The position numbers and the translations under genes are program-made. From positions 1 through 61,976 of the forward strand of contig JAEWFA010000064.1 of NCBI GenBank assembly GCA_023389055.1: DNA of 61,976 nt, read 5' to 3'. Shown one piece after another: positions 47,415 through 56,396 of this stretch. Position 1 is the stretch's first letter. Every line of letters starts with the position of its first letter. The notes under the pieces were generated by a model that was not told the DNA's origin, made no database searches, and saw only the letters and a list, made by a program, of their open reading frames with translations. Source of the stretch: Pseudomonadota bacterium (GTDB lineage: Bacteria > Pseudomonadota > Gammaproteobacteria > Burkholderiales > Burkholderiaceae_E).

Positions 47415-48250
47415 AGACGCCAGGGACGATCAGTTTCGAGTTCTTTCCGCCGAACACGCCTGCCGGCGTCGAGAAGCTGCGCGGCGTGCGCGAGGCGCTC
47501 GCCCGTTTCGAGCCGGCGTTCTTCAGCGTCACCTACGGTGCCGGCGGCGTGACCCGCGACAAGACGCTGTCGACGGTGCGCGAGATCGTCGGCGAGGGAC
47601 GCGCCGTCGCACCGCACCTGTCGTGCGTCGGCGCCTCGCGGGATTCGGTGCGCGAATTGCTCGCCTTGTACCGCGAGCACGGCATCCGCCGACTCGTGCT
47701 GTTGCGCGGAGACCTGCCTTCGGGGATGCGCGGAGGCGGCGACTTCCGCTACGCGAGCGACCTCGTTTCCTTCGTTCGCGCGGAGACCGGCGGCCTGTTC
47801 CACCTCGAGGTCGCCGCGTACCCCGAGATGCACCCGCAGGCGCGCACGCCGCGCGAAGACCTGCAGGCTTTCGCGGCGAAGATGCGCGCAGGAGCCGACT
47901 CGGCGATCACGCAGTACTTCTTCAACGCCGACGCGTACCTGCGGTTCCGCGATGCCGCGACCCGCCTCGGCATCGATGCGCCGATCGTGCCCGGCATCAT
48001 GCCGATCTCGAACTTCTCGCAACTGGCGCGCTTCTCCGACTCGTGCGGCGCAGAGATCCCGCGCTGGATCCGGCTCGAGCTCGCCGCCTGCGGCGACGAC
48101 GTCGAGGCGATCCGCGCCTTCGGCGCCGAAGTCGTCGCGTCGATGTGCCGCCGCCTGCTCGCCGAAGGTGCCCCGGGCCTGCACTTCTACACGTTGAACC
48201 TGGCGGGACCGACGATCGCAATTCTCGAGTCGCTGGGCGAGCCGCACTGA
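47411..48250 (+). CDS. metF: 5,10-methylenetetrahydrofolate reductase
   Basis: FAD enzyme that makes 5-methyl-THF for methionine synthesis. The 279-residue protein begins with ISFEFFPPNTPAGVEKL, then FFSVTYGAGG, LVLLRGDLPSG and AITQYFFNADAYLRF, all conserved in MetF. With ahcY upstream it closes the remethylation branch of the methyl cycle. The 209 bases after its stop hold no clear terminator, so transcription may continue into the next HD-GYP gene. Confidence 0.95.
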   Translation: MKTPGTISFEFFPPNTPAGVEKLRGVREALARFEPAFFSVTYGAGGVTRDKTLSTVREIVGEGRAVAPHLSCVGASRDSVRELLALYREHGIRRLVLLRGDLPSGMRGGGDFRYASDLVSFVRAETGGLFHLEVAAYPEMHPQARTPREDLQAFAAKMRAGADSAITQYFFNADAYLRFRDAATRLGIDAPIVPGIMPISNFSQLARFSDSCGAEIPRWIRLELAACGDDVEAIRAFGAEVVASMCRRLLAEGAPGLHFYTLNLAGPTIAILESLGEPH

Positions 48251-48459
48251 CGAGGGATCCCGCCGCCCGCGCGGCCTCTCCTCGCGTCGCCCGGAGCTGC
48301 ACTCGTGCGCCCCTGCCCGCCCGGGGTCGCCGCATCGCCGTTCGTCGGAACCTGTTGCCGATGACCCGACCGGCGGCGAGGCGCCCCGCGCCCTCGCGGC
48401 CGGCGCTCGTTACCATCGGCTCACCACGAAGAAGCTCGTCGCCAGCCCGCGTCCCGTCG

Positions 48460-50049
48460 ATGTCGAATTCGCCGCCCGCGCCGGGACTCGTCTCGGTAAA
48501 GCGCTACCAGATTCCGGTCGAGAGACTGCAGGAAGGGATGTTCGTCGTCGAGCTCGATCGTCCCTGGCTCGACACGCCGTTCCTGCTGCAGGGCTTCCTC
48601 ATCGACAGCCGGATCGAACTCGACACGCTGCGCAGGTATTGCCGCTACGTATACGTCGATCTCGACCTTTCGAGTTCGGCGCTCGCCGACACGATCCGCA
48701 GTGCCGAACTGTCCGACGAAGCGGACGCGTCGTCGCAGGCGGCGACGCCCCCGCCGCTACGCTTCGACACCGTGCTCGACGAGAAGCCGGTCGGGCGCGA
48801 GGCGGCGGCGCGCCCGGTGCGCATCCGCGCGGACGTGAAGATCAGCCGCCAGACACGCGAACGCTTCCGCGACTTCATCCGCGCGACCGCCATTGCGCCG
48901 ACCGGGCCCGCGAGCGATCCGGGCTGGCGCCGCGCGCTCGACTGGCTGCGCCGCGGCGCGCGCTCCCGCACTGCCCGCAGCTCGCACGACGCGGCTGCCG
49001 CGACGCGCTCGGCATTCGACGGGCAACTGCCGAAAACCATCGAACTGCGCCGCTACGCCGATCGCGCCCCGATGGAGGCGGAATTGCCGCGGGCGCGCGA
49101 GGCCTTCGGCGTCGGCGCGCGCGCGCTCGACGCACTCGTCGCCGACGTTCGCCAGGGGCGCGTGCCCGACGTGCAGCAGGTCAGCGGCGCGGTCGACCAG
49201 ATCGTCGCAAGCATGGTCGACAATCCCGACGCGCTGATGTGGATCGCCCGGCTGCGGGAGGAACGGGTGCACACCTACCAGCACGGCGTGAAGGTCGCCC
49301 TGTACCTGGTGGCGCTCGGCCGTCATCTCGGCTTCCCGCTCGGCGAGCTGTCGAATCTCGGCATGATCGGGATGCTCGCCGACGTCGGCAAGACGCGCCT
49401 GCCGAACGCACTGCTCGAGAAGCCCGGCATGCTCGCGCCGGCCGAGTACAACATCATCAAGGAACACGTACGGCTCGGCCTCGACGCGCTCTCCTCCAGC
49501 ATGAAGCTCGCCCCGGCCATCATCGAGGGCATTGCGCAGCATCACGAGCGCCTCGACGGCACGGGCTATCCGAAGGGGCTGCGCGGCGGGGAGATCGGCA
49601 TCTACGGGCGCATGTCGGCGATCGCCGACAGCTTCGCCGCATTGATCACCGCACGCGCGTATGCGAATGCCTGCGCGCCGCAGGACGCGCTGATGAACCT
49701 GTACGAGTGGGCCGGGACGTCGTTCCACGAACCGCTGGTCGAGCAGTTCGTGCAGGCGGTGGGCATCTTCCCGGTTGGCAGCTTCGTGGAGCTTTCCACC
49801 GGCGAGGTCGCCGCGGTGCTCGCGCACAATCGCGTGCGCCGGCTCGAACCGCGCGTGATCGTGCTCACGGCGCCCGACAAGACACCACTGGCCGAGCCTT
49901 TCGAGCGCGACCTGCTTCAACGAGCCAGGCCTTCGGACGGAGGACGCATCCGGATCGTCCGCGGACTGGCTGCCGGTGCGTATGGGTTGAAGTTGCGCGA
50001 CTACTACGCGCGCGACGCGATGCCGGCGCCCGAGCAGGCAGGCGCTTAG
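48460..50049 (+). CDS. DUF3391/HD-GYP protein with HD changed to AD
   Basis: A 529-residue paralogue of the HD-GYP protein at 43363. The DUF3391 domain is near-consensus (about residues 12-68, RLQEGMFVVELDRPWLDTPF). The HD-GYP domain keeps H275 (TYQHGVKVA), HHE at 361-363 and GTGYP, but the HD dyad reads A307-D308 (GMLADVGK). Loss of that His should cripple the binuclear metal centre. It shares the C-terminal extension GIFPVGSFVELSTGEVAAV with its paralogue. An ATG at 48361 is an alternative start. The EAL-domain gene follows after 10 bases. Confidence 0.85.
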   Translation: MSNSPPAPGLVSVKRYQIPVERLQEGMFVVELDRPWLDTPFLLQGFLIDSRIELDTLRRYCRYVYVDLDLSSSALADTIRSAELSDEADASSQAATPPPLRFDTVLDEKPVGREAAARPVRIRADVKISRQTRERFRDFIRATAIAPTGPASDPGWRRALDWLRRGARSRTARSSHDAAAATRSAFDGQLPKTIELRRYADRAPMEAELPRAREAFGVGARALDALVADVRQGRVPDVQQVSGAVDQIVASMVDNPDALMWIARLREERVHTYQHGVKVALYLVALGRHLGFPLGELSNLGMIGMLADVGKTRLPNALLEKPGMLAPAEYNIIKEHVRLGLDALSSSMKLAPAIIEGIAQHHERLDGTGYPKGLRGGEIGIYGRMSAIADSFAALITARAYANACAPQDALMNLYEWAGTSFHEPLVEQFVQAVGIFPVGSFVELSTGEVAAVLAHNRVRRLEPRVIVLTAPDKTPLAEPFERDLLQRARPSDGGRIRIVRGLAAGAYGLKLRDYYARDAMPAPEQAGA

Positions 50050-50059
50050 GCCACGCATC

Positions 50060-51406
50060 ATGCCGGGCTTCTGCGAAGAGTCCACCGTCGCCTCGCGCGG
50101 CACTCGCGAGCGCACGCCGGCGCAACTGCTCGAAGACATCGCCGCTGCCGCGCGCGACGACGGCACCCGCTCGGTCGTCCTGGTCGTGGCGCTGAATCGG
50201 TCCGATCGCGTCGACGCGCTCAGCCGCGCGCCCGACGATCGACCGGCGCTCGACGAGATCGGCCGACGGATGCAGGAGGTTCTTCGTCCCGCCGACCGCT
50301 ATGCCTTCGCTTCGCGCGAGGAAGTCTGGGTGCTGCTTCCCGGGCTGGCCAGCGAGGCGCTGGCCGAGCTGGCCAGTCATTCGCTAATCCAGACACTGTC
50401 GGCGCCGGTGCGCAGCGCGCCGGAGGCGGGGCTCATTCGCCTGCGTCCGTCGGTCGGCGGCGCATGGGCACCGCCGGGATCGAACCCCGACGCCGAGAAG
50501 CTCGTCGCCGTCGCATTCGAGGCTGCCGCGCAATCGCTCGGACGCGAGGATCATGTGCGCATCCTGCGCGTGAACGACGACCACGCGTCCGGGCTGCGAC
50601 GCCACGAGATCGAACGCGACCTGCACGAGGCGCTCGCGCGCAACGAGCTCGAAGTGCACTTCCAGCCGCAGATCGACCTGCGCACCGGGCGATGCACCTC
50701 TGCCGAAGCGTTGATCCGCTGGCGGCGCGCCGACGGCCGGACGGTGGAGCCCTTCACGATCGCCTCCATCGCCGAGGAACGCGGCCTGATCGTCGAGCTC
50801 ACGCGCTTCACGATGAATACCGCGATGCGACACCTGGCAACGTGGAAAAGTCGAGGGCTCGACCTGGCGGTGGCCATCAACCTGTCCGCGATCACCTTCG
50901 GCGATGCGACGCTGCCCGAGCTCGTCGCGCAGACGCTGCAGATCTGGGGCGTCGACCCGCGTCGCCTGACCTTCGAGCTCACCGAGAGCGCGCTGATCCG
51001 CAACGAACGCACGGCGATCGCGCTGGCCGGTGAATTGCGCGCGCTCGGCTGCCGGCTGTCGATCGACGATTTCGGCACCGGCTACTCTTCGCTCAGCTAC
51101 CTGCAGCGCTTCCCGCTCGACGAGCTGAAGATCGACCGCAGTTTCGTGCAGACGATCGCGTCAGGGCGCAACGATCACCGGATCGTGCGCGCGCTGGTCG
51201 AGCTCGCGCATGCGTTCGAGCTGGACACCGTCGCCGAAGGCGTCGAAAACTCCATCGTCGAAGCGAAGCTGCTCGAGCTCGGCTGCGACTTCGCACAGGG
51301 CTTTCACCTGTCCCCGGCGTTGCCCCCCGGCGACTTTTTCGAATGGTGCACGAACCGCAATGCCGCGCGTCGCTTCACGGAACCCGGATCACGCGCGATT
51401 CCGTAA
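50060..51406 (+). CDS. Cyclic-di-GMP phosphodiesterase, degenerate GGDEF plus intact EAL
   Basis: A 448-residue soluble protein. Residues 20-170 look like a GGDEF fold whose signature has decayed (YAFASREEVWVLLPG at the expected place). Residues 183-435 form an EAL domain with every catalytic residue present: E216 of EAL, N274 (INLSA), E306 (ELTES), D336-D337 (DDFGTG), K357 (LKIDR), E393 (AEGVE) and Q413 (QGFHLSP). It should hydrolyse cyclic-di-GMP. It is 10 bases downstream of the second HD-GYP gene and overlaps the convergent cyclo-ligase gene by 32 bases. No membrane or sensor domain is seen, so partner proteins may control it. Confidence 0.9.
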   Translation: MPGFCEESTVASRGTRERTPAQLLEDIAAAARDDGTRSVVLVVALNRSDRVDALSRAPDDRPALDEIGRRMQEVLRPADRYAFASREEVWVLLPGLASEALAELASHSLIQTLSAPVRSAPEAGLIRLRPSVGGAWAPPGSNPDAEKLVAVAFEAAAQSLGREDHVRILRVNDDHASGLRRHEIERDLHEALARNELEVHFQPQIDLRTGRCTSAEALIRWRRADGRTVEPFTIASIAEERGLIVELTRFTMNTAMRHLATWKSRGLDLAVAINLSAITFGDATLPELVAQTLQIWGVDPRRLTFELTESALIRNERTAIALAGELRALGCRLSIDDFGTGYSSLSYLQRFPLDELKIDRSFVQTIASGRNDHRIVRALVELAHAFELDTVAEGVENSIVEAKLLELGCDFAQGFHLSPALPPGDFFEWCTNRNAARRFTEPGSRAIP

Positions 51407-51947
51407 CGATCGCCGGAAGCGGCCGGTCGTACGCCTCGGCGTCGAAACGCTCCAGCTCGCAGGCGTCGTAGCCCACGCCGATTGCCGGGATCGGACGACG
51501 AGCGAACGTCCGGTCGTAGTGTCCGCCTCCGTAGCCGAGCCGATAGCCGCGCGAGTCGAAGCCCACGCACGGCACGATCAGCAACTCGGGTTCGATCGTC
51601 TCGAAAGGATGCGGCACCGGGATCGCGAAGCGTTCGATGCGCACCTCCCCGCTGCGCCGCCATCGCCCGAACTCCAGCGCGCCGCCCTCGCCTATGCGCG
51701 GCAACGCGAGCGTTCGCCCCTCGGACTCCCAGCGTTCGTAGCACGGGCCGAGCTGCGGCTCGCCGCGTACCGGCCAATACACGCCCACGACGCCGGCAAC
51801 ATCGAAGGGAGCGGCGCCCACGAGCGCCGAGAGCCGCTCGCGCAGCGCTGCGTCGGCCTGTTCGCCCAGCCTGGTGTCGCGTTCGCAACGCCAACGAATC
51901 AAGGCGTTGCGTGCATGAGTTCGAGTAATTTCGTCGACGACGCGCAT
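51375..51947 (-). CDS. ygfA: 5-formyltetrahydrofolate cyclo-ligase
   Basis: Converts 5-formyl-THF to 5,10-methenyl-THF with ATP. From the ATG at 51947 (MRVVDEITRTHARNALIRWR) the product is 190 residues. The signature LGYGGGHYDR, preceded by LLIVPCVGFDSRGYR, identifies the family. In many bacteria the 6S RNA gene precedes ygfA; here only 62 bases separate it from the divergent slt gene, too short for 6S RNA. It adds a folate one-carbon step next to metF and metK, though on the opposite strand. Confidence 0.93.
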   Translation of the reverse strand: MRVVDEITRTHARNALIRWRCERDTRLGEQADAALRERLSALVGAAPFDVAGVVGVYWPVRGEPQLGPCYERWESEGRTLALPRIGEGGALEFGRWRRSGEVRIERFAIPVPHPFETIEPELLIVPCVGFDSRGYRLGYGGGHYDRTFARRPIPAIGVGYDACELERFDAEAYDRPLPAIVTESRVIRVP

Positions 51948-52009
51948 GGTATGCTCGATCCGGTGCCAGCGGGCACCAAGCGGCGTTTCAGCAGGCAGGC
52001 AGGGCGACG

Positions 52010-53983
52010 ATGACGTACCGGATCGCAATCGCGGCGATTGTAGGACTGATCGGTCTTTCGGTTCTGCCGCCCGCCGAGGCCGCCAAGCGCCGCCCCGAGC
52101 CGCATGTCGCAACGGCCCCGGCGCCGCTTGGCGTCGACGAGGCCTTCGTCGCGGCGCACCAGGCGTTCACGAAGAACGACCCGCTGGAGTTCGAAGCGAT
52201 GGCCGCGCAAGCGCAATCGCACCCGCTCGCCGTCTATCTCGACTACTGGCGACTGCGCCTTCGATTGCAGAGGCCGCCGAGCGAATCGCTGCCCGGCGCC
52301 GCCGACGCCGACGTGCAGCGCTTCCTCGCGCGGCACGAAGGCACCCTCGTTGCCGATCTGCTGAGTCGCGACTGGATGCTCGACCTGGGCAAGCGCCGTG
52401 AATGGACGGTCTTCGATCGCGAATACGCGCGGTGGGTCCTTCGCGACGACAACGAAGTGCACTGCTACGCCTCGCTCGGCAACGTCGAACGCGGTCATCC
52501 GGCTGCGCAGGCCCGCGACGCGCTCTCGTCGGTACGCAGCTTCGGCCCGGGTTGCGCGGCGCTGCTCGACGCGCTGCTGCGCACGCGCGCCTTCGGGCGC
52601 GAAGACCTCTTCGCGCGCCTGCTGGTCGCGCTCGAGACGAACACGCCCGACACCGTGCGCCTGCTCGGCGAGCGGCTTGCGCTCGACGCGAAGGCGGTCG
52701 ATCTGGCGCTCTCGAATCCGTCGAAGGCGCTCGCCGGAAAACGAACCCGCGAGACGATGCTGATCGCGCTGTCCCGGCTCGCGCGCAAGGATCCGTCGGA
52801 AGCGAGCGAGCGGCTCGATGAAGTCGCTGCGGCGCTCGGGCAGGCCGACGTCGCCTTCGTGCGCTCGCAGGTCGCCGCCGCGGCGATGCGCCGGCTGGAC
52901 CCACGCGCGCTCGAATGGACGCGAGCCTCGCTCGGAGCGCCCGCCAGCGACGAGACGTGGAACTGGCTCGCGCGCGCGGCGCTTCGCGACCGCGACTGGG
53001 CGACGGTGCGCAAGGTCGTCGCACGGATGAGCGATTCCGCCCGCAACGAGCCTGCGTGGGTCTACTGGAGCGCTCGCGCCGAACGCGAGGCAGGCAACGC
53101 GGCAAAGGCCGACGAGATGCTGCGCCCGATCGCAGGCCAGTTCACCTTCTACGGGCAGCTGGCCGCCGAGGATCTCGGCTCGCTCACGGCGCCTCCGCCC
53201 GCCGCGCTCGCCACCACCGGAGAGGAACTCGCACAGGCCGCGCACAACGCCGGATTCGACCGCGCGCTGCGCTTCTACGCGCTGGGCCTGCGCTTCGAGG
53301 GCAACCGCGAGTGGAATTTCCAGCTGCGCGGCATGAGCGACCGGCAACTGCTCGCGGCTGCGCGCTGGGCGTGCGCCGAACAGGTCCTCGACCGCTGCGT
53401 GAACACCGCCGATCGCACGCGCGAAGAGCACGACTTCACGCTTCGCTTCGTCTCGCCTTTCCTCGATCAGATGAAGCCGGTGGCGGCCAGCGCGCAGCTC
53501 GATCCCGCCTGGGTATACGGGCTGATCCGGCAGGAGTCGCGCTTCGTGCGAGACGCGCGATCGTGGGCCGGCGCGCAGGGGCTGATGCAGATCATGCCCG
53601 CGACCGCCCGCTGGATCGCGAAGAAGCTCGGCGAGCGCGACTTCCGCGTCGAGCACCTGCACGATCTCGACACGAACCTGCGCTTCGGCACCTTCTACCT
53701 GCGCAGCGTGCTCGACGACCTCGAAGGCTCCCCGCTGCTCGCTTCGGCCGCGTACAACGCAGGGCCGGGGCGCCCGCGCAACTGGCGCTCGACGCTGTCG
53801 GCGCCGGTCGAGGGAGCGATCTTCGCCGAGATCATCCCGTTCAACGAGACGCGCGACTACGTCAAGAAAGTGCTCACGAACGCCGTCTACTATTCCGCGC
53901 TGTTCACCGGGCAGCCGCAATCGCTGAAGGCGCGCCTGGGCAACGTCGCGCCGGCGCTGGCACTGCCCACCGACATCCCGTAG
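52010..53983 (+). CDS. slt: Soluble lytic murein transglycosylase
   Basis: Periplasmic enzyme that cleaves peptidoglycan glycan strands, forming 1,6-anhydro ends. The 657-residue protein has a signal peptide (about 1-25, ending PPAEAAKRR), a long helical superhelix (about 40-480) and a C-terminal Slt70-like domain. The catalytic Glu is in IRQESRFVRDARSWAGAQGL, followed by MQIMPATA and AAYNAGPGR. A TATGCT at 51950-51955 may be its -10. A hairpin GGTGCC-AGCG-GGCACC (51962-51977) lies in the short leader. Confidence 0.95.
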   Translation: MTYRIAIAAIVGLIGLSVLPPAEAAKRRPEPHVATAPAPLGVDEAFVAAHQAFTKNDPLEFEAMAAQAQSHPLAVYLDYWRLRLRLQRPPSESLPGAADADVQRFLARHEGTLVADLLSRDWMLDLGKRREWTVFDREYARWVLRDDNEVHCYASLGNVERGHPAAQARDALSSVRSFGPGCAALLDALLRTRAFGREDLFARLLVALETNTPDTVRLLGERLALDAKAVDLALSNPSKALAGKRTRETMLIALSRLARKDPSEASERLDEVAAALGQADVAFVRSQVAAAAMRRLDPRALEWTRASLGAPASDETWNWLARAALRDRDWATVRKVVARMSDSARNEPAWVYWSARAEREAGNAAKADEMLRPIAGQFTFYGQLAAEDLGSLTAPPPAALATTGEELAQAAHNAGFDRALRFYALGLRFEGNREWNFQLRGMSDRQLLAAARWACAEQVLDRCVNTADRTREEHDFTLRFVSPFLDQMKPVAASAQLDPAWVYGLIRQESRFVRDARSWAGAQGLMQIMPATARWIAKKLGERDFRVEHLHDLDTNLRFGTFYLRSVLDDLEGSPLLASAAYNAGPGRPRNWRSTLSAPVEGAIFAEIIPFNETRDYVKKVLTNAVYYSALFTGQPQSLKARLGNVAPALALPTDIP

Positions 53984-53985
53984 AA

Positions 53986-54951
53986 ATGGCAGGCCTACCC
54001 GTTCTCCTGCTCGGCGGCAGCGGCTTCATCGGAAGCCATGTCGCAGCGCGCCTGGCGGCGCAGGCACGGCACGTCATCGTCCCGACCCGCAACCGCGAGC
54101 GCGCACGCGCCCTGCTCACGCTGCCTACGGTCCAGGTCTTCCAGGCGGATATCCACGACGACGCGCAACTCGCCGCGCTGGTGCACGGCGCGGACGCGGT
54201 GATCAACCTCGTCGGCGTACTCGACGGCGGGCGCGGCTCGCCCTGGGGACCCGGCTTCGAGCGCGCGCACGTCAAGCTCGTCGCCCGCGTCGTCGAGGCG
54301 GCGCGGGCCGCCGGTGTGCCGCGCGTGCTGCACGTCTCGGCGCTGGGCGTGAACGACGGCGGCGAGCGTACGCTGCCGTCGATGTACCTGCGCTCGAAGG
54401 CGGCAGGCGAACGCATCCTGCGCGATGCCGGCGATCTGCAATGGACGGTGTTCCGCCCGTCGGTCGTCTTCGGTCCGGGCGATTCGCTGATCGAGCGCTT
54501 CGCGGCGCTGCAGCGGTGGCTGCCGGTGCTCGCCGTCGGCCGAGCCGACGCGCGCCTGCAGCCGGTGTGGGTCGGCGATGTGGCGAGCGCCATCGTGAAC
54601 TCGCTCGACGAACAGGTTACCGTGCACCGCTGCTACGAACTCGCCGGCCCCGAGGTGTGGTCGCTGCGCGATCTCATCCGCTTCGCGGGCCAGCTCTCCG
54701 GCTACCGCCGCCGGGTCATCGGCCTGCCCGATGCGCTCGGCCGCCTGCAGGCGATGCTGCTCGAGGTCGCACCCGGGCCACTGCGCATGTCGCGCGACAA
54801 CTTCGCGTCGCTGTCGATCGACAATGTCGCCCAGGGGCCCATCGCCGCAGAGCTGCGCATCGTGCCGACGCCGCTCGCCGCGATCGCGCCGTCGTATTTC
54901 GACGAGCGCGAGCTGCAGCTGGCCGAGGAGCGACGCCGCGCGGGACACTGA
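53986..54951 (+). CDS. Atypical SDR, complex I NDUFA9-like protein
   Basis: A 321-residue NAD(P)-binding protein of the atypical short-chain dehydrogenase class. The N-terminal LLLGGSGFIGSHVAARL is the nucleotide loop; SALGVNDGG, YLRSKAAGERIL and FRPSVVFGPGDSLI follow. These resemble the NDUFA9 accessory subunit of respiratory complex I and its bacterial homologues, whose role is unclear. It starts 2 bases after the slt stop. A MidA/NDUFAF7-like gene, another complex I-linked family, lies 2.4 kb away. Confidence 0.85.
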   Translation: MAGLPVLLLGGSGFIGSHVAARLAAQARHVIVPTRNRERARALLTLPTVQVFQADIHDDAQLAALVHGADAVINLVGVLDGGRGSPWGPGFERAHVKLVARVVEAARAAGVPRVLHVSALGVNDGGERTLPSMYLRSKAAGERILRDAGDLQWTVFRPSVVFGPGDSLIERFAALQRWLPVLAVGRADARLQPVWVGDVASAIVNSLDEQVTVHRCYELAGPEVWSLRDLIRFAGQLSGYRRRVIGLPDALGRLQAMLLEVAPGPLRMSRDNFASLSIDNVAQGPIAAELRIVPTPLAAIAPSYFDERELQLAEERRRAGH

Positions 54952-54976
54952 CGAGCACGAGCGCACCGGGCCGCCG

Positions 54977-56200
54977 ATGAAGATCTATCGGGTCGGCGGA
55001 TCGGTGCGCGACGAACTGCTCGGGATCGACGTCAAGGACCGCGACTGGGTCGTCGTCGGTGCCACGCCCGACGATCTCGTCGCACGCGGCTTTCGCCCGG
55101 TAGGGCGCGACTTCCCGGTGTTCCTCCATCCCGAGACGCAGGAGGAATACGCGCTCGCGCGAACGGAGCGCAAGACCGCTCCGGGCTACCGCGGCTTCGT
55201 CGTGCAGGCCGACCCCGGCGTCACGCTCGAGGACGACCTGCAGCGCCGGGACCTGACGATCAACGCAATGGCGATCGCCGAGGACGGCGCGCTCGTCGAT
55301 CCCTACGGCGGGCTCGCCGACCTGCGGGCCGGGGTGCTTCGCCACGTCGGCCCCGCCTTCGCCGAAGATCCCGTCCGCATCCTGCGCGTCGCCCGCTTCG
55401 CGGCGCGCTTCGACGGCTTCACCGTCGCCGGCGAAACGATGGAGCTGATGCGCGAAATGGTGCGCGCGGGCGAAGCCGACGCGCTCGTCGCCGAACGGGT
55501 GTGGCAGGAGTTCTCGCGTGGACTGATGGAGCGGCGCCCGTCGCGGATGTTCGACGTGCTGCGCGCCTGCGGCGCGCTCGCGCGCGTGATCCCCGAACTC
55601 GACCGGCTCTGGGGCGTGCCGCAACCCGCCGCCCACCATCCCGAGGTCGACTCCGGTGTGCATGTGATGATGGTCGTCGACCACGCGGCCGATGCCGGCG
55701 CGCCGCTGGCCGTGCGCTTCGCCGCGCTCGTGCACGACCTGGGCAAGGGCACGACGCCGGCGGCCGACTGGCCGCGCCACATCGCCCACGAGCAACGCTC
55801 GGTGCGGCTGGTCGACGAGTTGAGCGAGCGGCTGCGCGTGCCGACCGAATGCCGCGACCTCGCGCGCATCGTCGCCCGCGAGCACGGGCTCGTGCACCGG
55901 GCACTCGAACTGCGCGCGGGAACGATCACGAAGCTGCTCGAGCGGATCGACGTTGCGCGCCGTCCGCAAAGACTGGAATCGGTGCTCGCGGCCTGTGAAG
56001 CGGATTACCGCGGCCGGCTCGGGCTGGGCTCGCGCCCCTATCCGCAGGCACAGCGCCTGCGCGACGCCGCGCGCGCCTTCGCGTCGGTGGACACGGCATC
56101 GATCGCACGCGCGCATGCCGAGTCGCCGCAGGAGATCCGCGCAGCGCTGCACGAGGCGCGCACGCGCGCGGTAGCCGACGCGCTCGGCGTGCGACGCTGA
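54977..56200 (+). CDS. cca: Multifunctional CCA tRNA nucleotidyltransferase
   Basis: Adds and repairs the CCA end of tRNA. The ATG at 54977 gives 407 residues. The N-terminus has YRVGGSVRDELLG and the metal Asp pair in KDRDWVVVG, then RRDLTINAMA and EDPVRILRVARFAARF. A C-terminal HD domain (VHDLGKGTTP) with phosphatase and phosphodiesterase activity marks the proteobacterial bifunctional form. It ends 1 base from the convergent DUF2905 stop. Confidence 0.96.
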   Translation: MKIYRVGGSVRDELLGIDVKDRDWVVVGATPDDLVARGFRPVGRDFPVFLHPETQEEYALARTERKTAPGYRGFVVQADPGVTLEDDLQRRDLTINAMAIAEDGALVDPYGGLADLRAGVLRHVGPAFAEDPVRILRVARFAARFDGFTVAGETMELMREMVRAGEADALVAERVWQEFSRGLMERRPSRMFDVLRACGALARVIPELDRLWGVPQPAAHHPEVDSGVHVMMVVDHAADAGAPLAVRFAALVHDLGKGTTPAADWPRHIAHEQRSVRLVDELSERLRVPTECRDLARIVAREHGLVHRALELRAGTITKLLERIDVARRPQRLESVLAACEADYRGRLGLGSRPYPQAQRLRDAARAFASVDTASIARAHAESPQEIRAALHEARTRAVADALGVRR

Positions 56201-56201
56201 A

Positions 56202-56396
56202 TCACAGCAGTCGAGCGAGCAACGCCGCAAGCAGCGAGAGCAGCACCGTCGACGTGATCGGGATCGACCAGTCCCGGCCGAAAGCGCGGAATTCGAAGTC
56301 GCCCGGCAATCGTCCGATGCCGAAGCGGCGCAGCACCGGCATCAGCCCCGAGAACAGCACCAGTGCGACGACGACGACGAGCAGCCACTTGATCAT
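56202..56396 (-). CDS. DUF2905 small membrane protein
   Basis: A 64-residue protein with two membrane helices (about residues 3-22 and 46-63) separated by RRFGIGRLPGDFEFRAFGRD. The GRLPGD sequence is the DUF2905 signature. Function unknown. Its start overlaps the stop of the di-heme cytochrome gene, so the two are translationally coupled. Confidence 0.88.
   Translation of the reverse strand: MIKWLLVVVVALVLFSGLMPVLRRFGIGRLPGDFEFRAFGRDWSIPITSTVLLSLLAALLARLL

Noticed and set aside
48251..48459. Upstream extension of the second HD-GYP protein
   Set aside because: The frame is open back into metF, but residues before 48460 are Arg/Pro-rich and unlike the family; DUF3391 begins shortly after the chosen ATG. 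A start at 48361 cannot be fully excluded.
51948..52009. 6S RNA next to ygfA
   Set aside because: The gap is only 62 bases and is shared with the divergent slt start; it cannot hold a 6S RNA of about 180 nt.
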